Shown here piece by piece: positions 21,830 through 23,985 of a DNA stretch of 23,985 nucleotides. The translations under genes were made by a program, and so were the position numbers. Source of the DNA: JAPUDS01 sp964536265. GTDB taxonomy: Bacteria > Patescibacteriota > Saccharimonadia > Saccharimonadales > Saccharimonadaceae. The notes beneath the pieces are model-generated. The model saw nothing but the letters and a program-made list of their open reading frames with translations, did no database searches and was not told the origin of the DNA. Location: assembly GCA_964536265.1 (NCBI GenBank), contig CAZHVV010000009.1:1-23985 (forward strand). The letters are read 5' to 3'. Position 1 is the stretch's first letter, and each line of letters begins with the position of its first letter.

Positions 21830-23793
21830 ATCTTCTGTTTTATATCAGCTATCAAATCGCGCAACTCTGCTGCACGTTCAAACTCAAGGTTAGCACTGGC
21901 AAACTCCATTTGGGTAGTTAGGTCGCGCACAAGTCCTGGGTACTCATCGCTAGGAATCTTCTTGAGGTCAAGTGATGGTTTCTGGTCTTCTTTTTGTGGA
22001 ATAACTGAACGTAGACCTTGGTCGACTTCCTTCGCGATAGAAACTGGAGTGATGCCGTGGCTTTCATTATATTGCTGTTGAATTGCGCGTCGTCGGCTTG
22101 TTTCGTCAATCGCGGCCTTCATAGATTTTGTTATATGGTCGGCATACATAAAGACCCTGCCCTCAAGATGACGAGCAGCACGACCTACTGTTTGCACCAA
22201 AGCGCTTTCACTACGCAAGAAACCTTCTTTGTCTGCATCCATAATCGCCACCATACTTACCTCAGGCAGATCAAGCCCCTCGCGAAGCAGGTTGATTCCA
22301 ACCAGAACATCGTATACACCCATCCGTAGGTCGCGCAAGATATCTCCACGATCGAGCGTATCAACATCGCTATGAATATATGCCGTCTTGATTGATAGTT
22401 CCTGCAAGTAGGCTGACAAATCTTCAGCCATTCGTTTCGTCAAAGTTGTTACAAGTACGCGCTGTTGTTTGGCAATGCGTTTACGGATTTCGCCCAGCAA
22501 GTCATCAATCTGTCCCTCTATCGGCCGAATTTCAATCTCAGGATCTACTAGGCCGGTTGGTCGGATAACCTGTTGCGTTGGTGGTGGCGTACGTGACAGC
22601 TCATAATCACTTGGCGTTGCCGATACATACACGACCTGATTGAGATGTCGTGTAAATTCATCGAACCGCAACGGCCTGTTATCAAGTGCTGATGGCAAAC
22701 GAAACCCATGCTCAACAAGCACTTCTTTACGAGCCCTATCACCGTTATACATACCCCGAACCTGCGGCAACGTCATATGCGACTCGTCGATAAACATCAG
22801 GAAATCGTCAGGAAAATAATCCATCAATGTTGCTGGCTGCTCGCCTGGTTCTCTGTTTGTAAGATATCTACTGTAATTTTCAATGCCTTTTACAAAACCT
22901 GTTTCTTCAAGCATCTCCAGGTCAAACTTTGTTCGTTGTCCAAGGCGTTGCGCTTCAAGCAGCTTGTTAGTTTTCTCAAAATACGATAGCCGTTGCGCTA
23001 ATTCTTCACGTATTTTTCCAAGTGCAGCTTTTAGTTTTTGTTCAGGAGTAACATAGTGACTACCTGGAAATACGGTAAATTCGGTCGGTTCAGAAATAAC
23101 TTCGCCCGTGAGTGGATTTATACGTGCAAGTCGCTCAATTTCGTCACCAAAAAACTCAACTCTCAGCGCCTCTTCGCTACCAGCCGGGAAAATATCTACG
23201 ACATCACCTCGCACACGGAACGTCGCACGCGAAAAGTCAACGTCATTGCGATGATATTGTATATCCGTTAGCTGACGCAATAATTTATCTCGTTGACGAC
23301 GCTCGCCTTTTTGAAGGCGAATCGCCATCGCACCGTAGTCTTCAACTGAACCAATACCGTAGATACAACTCACGCTCGCAACAATGATGACATCACGTCG
23401 GCTGAGGAGTGACGACGTTGCCGCATGACGCAAACGGTCAATCTCTTCATTAATTCGTGAATCTTTCTCGATGAACGTATCGCTGCTGGCAACGTACGCT
23501 TCTGGTTGATAGTAGTCGAAATAACTCACAAAATAGTGGACTTCGTTATCAGGAAAATAGGCCTTGAACTCAGAGAATAGCTGAGCGGCAAGTGTTTTGT
23601 TGTGTGCGAGAACAAGAGTCGGCACATTCCGATTCTCGATAATATTCGCCATCGTAAATGTCTTGCCTGAACCAGTCACACCCAAAAGTGTCTGTTCTTT
23701 TTCGCCAGTCTCAAGCCGCTCAATAAGTTCAGCTATAGCCGTTGGCTGATCACCGGTTGGTTTGTAGTTTGATGAGAGTCGAAACTTATCCAT
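21826..23793 (-). CDS. uvrB: excinuclease ABC subunit UvrB
   Basis: The damage-verifying helicase-like subunit of nucleotide excision repair. Seen: MDKFRLSSNYKPTGDQPTAI at the N-terminus, Walker A GVTGSGKT at 38-45, the DNA-gripping beta-hairpin with SYFDYYQPEAYVASSDTFIE, MFIDESHM, the helicase motifs YIHSDVDT and GINLLREGLDLPE plus QTVGRAARH, and a C-terminal UVR motif (NLEFERAAELRDLIADIK) for UvrC binding. I chose ATG 23793 (655 aa): family members start at this residue, and a TAAAAT -10 box ends 7 nt before it and overlaps the alternative ATG 23802. Longer in-frame extensions upstream have no family match. Confidence 0.97.
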   Translation of the reverse strand: MDKFRLSSNYKPTGDQPTAIAELIERLETGEKEQTLLGVTGSGKTFTMANIIENRNVPTLVLAHNKTLAAQLFSEFKAYFPDNEVHYFVSYFDYYQPEAYVASSDTFIEKDSRINEEIDRLRHAATSSLLSRRDVIIVASVSCIYGIGSVEDYGAMAIRLQKGERRQRDKLLRQLTDIQYHRNDVDFSRATFRVRGDVVDIFPAGSEEALRVEFFGDEIERLARINPLTGEVISEPTEFTVFPGSHYVTPEQKLKAALGKIREELAQRLSYFEKTNKLLEAQRLGQRTKFDLEMLEETGFVKGIENYSRYLTNREPGEQPATLMDYFPDDFLMFIDESHMTLPQVRGMYNGDRARKEVLVEHGFRLPSALDNRPLRFDEFTRHLNQVVYVSATPSDYELSRTPPPTQQVIRPTGLVDPEIEIRPIEGQIDDLLGEIRKRIAKQQRVLVTTLTKRMAEDLSAYLQELSIKTAYIHSDVDTLDRGDILRDLRMGVYDVLVGINLLREGLDLPEVSMVAIMDADKEGFLRSESALVQTVGRAARHLEGRVFMYADHITKSMKAAIDETSRRRAIQQQYNESHGITPVSIAKEVDQGLRSVIPQKEDQKPSLDLKKIPSDEYPGLVRDLTTQMEFASANLEFERAAELRDLIADIKQKM

Positions 23794-23800
23794 TCTATCC

Positions 23801-23806
23801 ATTTTA
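23801..23806 (-). promoter_or_regulatory. -10 box (leaderless) of uvrB
   Basis: Minus strand TAAAAT, 7 nt before ATG 23793. No SOS-type operator was recognised nearby. Confidence 0.5.
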
Positions 23807-23837
23807 TCATTCTTGGGCGCGCTAGTTGTGCTTATGT

Positions 23838-23843
23838 TAAAAT
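23838..23843 (+). promoter_or_regulatory. -10 box of the right-edge gene
   Basis: TAAAAT, 8 nt before ATG 23852, divergent from uvrB with about 30 nt between the two -10 boxes. Confidence 0.45.
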
Positions 23844-23851
23844 AAGGGCAT

Positions 23852-23985
23852 ATGGAAGAAAAAAACAAAAAGCGCTTGCGTCAATGGAAACCAAGTAAAA
23901 AGATGCTCGCTGCGAGCGCCGAAGCGAAGCTACACCTAAGCGGCAGTGACGAAGAGTTCGATGCAGCATTTAAGATAATCGACAA
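23852..23985 (+). CDS. unidentified protein, N-terminal 44 aa (runs off right edge)
   Basis: Starts MEEKNKKRLRQWKPSKKML and continues through AEAKLHLSGSDEEFDAAFKI to the edge. It has a strongly basic N-terminus followed by an acidic stretch; no signal peptide or membrane segment is seen so far. Too little is present to name a family. The ATG with TAAAAT 8 nt upstream fits the near-leaderless pattern of other genes here. Confidence 0.6.
   Translation, partial: MEEKNKKRLRQWKPSKKMLAASAEAKLHLSGSDEEFDAAFKIID

Noticed and set aside
23794..23868. Longer UvrB start adding 25 residues (MFFSSICPYF...)
   Set aside because: UvrB proteins begin at the MDKF-type sequence, and the putative -10 box lies inside the extra segment.
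1..23985. CRISPR arrays, insertion sequences, tRNA or rRNA genes
   Set aside because: No regularly spaced repeats, transposase motifs, terminal inverted repeats or cloverleaf-like segments were found on either strand by eye.

Overview
The window looks like a chromosomal segment of a small-genome Patescibacteria (CPR) bacterium, most likely Candidatus Saccharibacteria (TM7). This is inferred from gene content and style, not from a marker search. Genes are densely packed with almost no spacers. Small membrane proteins of CPR type (DUF5665-like, YtxH, a TM-anchored HEPN-like protein) sit beside gatCAB, a malic enzyme, a cytosolic M13 peptidase, a CAP-domain surface protein and a eukaryote-type UDP-glucose pyrophosphorylase. 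TGA ends gatB, gatC and the VanZ-like gene, so the standard bacterial code (table 11) applies.

Layout, left to right. 1-1635 (-): 5' part of clpC, behind a sigma70 promoter covered by a perfect CIRCE operator. 1735-2883 (-): nusA with its own promoter. 2984-3482 (-): a self-contained, G+C-rich cassette with a consensus promoter, a highly structured leader, an unrecognised 102-aa gene and terminal hairpins. 3515-5443 (+): M13 peptidase. 5450-6854 (-): a VanZ-like membrane protein overlapping an RNase HII-YraN fusion. 6932-7462 (-): rplS with an Ala/Glu/Lys tail, then a terminator. 7550-8683 (+): malic enzyme. 8711-8980 (+): 89-aa unknown. 8977-10596 (-): PilB/GspE ATPase. 10681-12185 (+): SpoU-type RNA methyltransferase and a CAP-domain protein. 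12187-15831 (-): DNA polymerase III alpha (dnaE), interrupted by one in-frame TGA. 15852-16719 (-): three small envelope-type genes. 16807-21721 (-): gatC-gatA-HEPN-like-gatB-ugp operon. 21826-23793 (-): uvrB. 23852-end (+): start of an unidentified gene.

The genes are mostly core information processing (transcription elongation, tRNA amidotransfer, replication, excision repair, ribosome, R-loop/RNA primer removal) with protein quality control, carbon metabolism, type IV pilus and surface functions. About eleven genes have a -10 box only 6-10 nt upstream of the start codon and no useful Shine-Dalgarno site, which suggests leaderless or near-leaderless mRNAs. nusA, clpC and the 102-aa gene instead have -35 boxes, longer leaders and clear Shine-Dalgarno sites.

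The strongest leads are the TGA inside dnaE and the 2984-3482 cassette, whose leader can fold so that its ribosome-binding site is buried. No CRISPR array, insertion sequence, tRNA or rRNA gene was seen.
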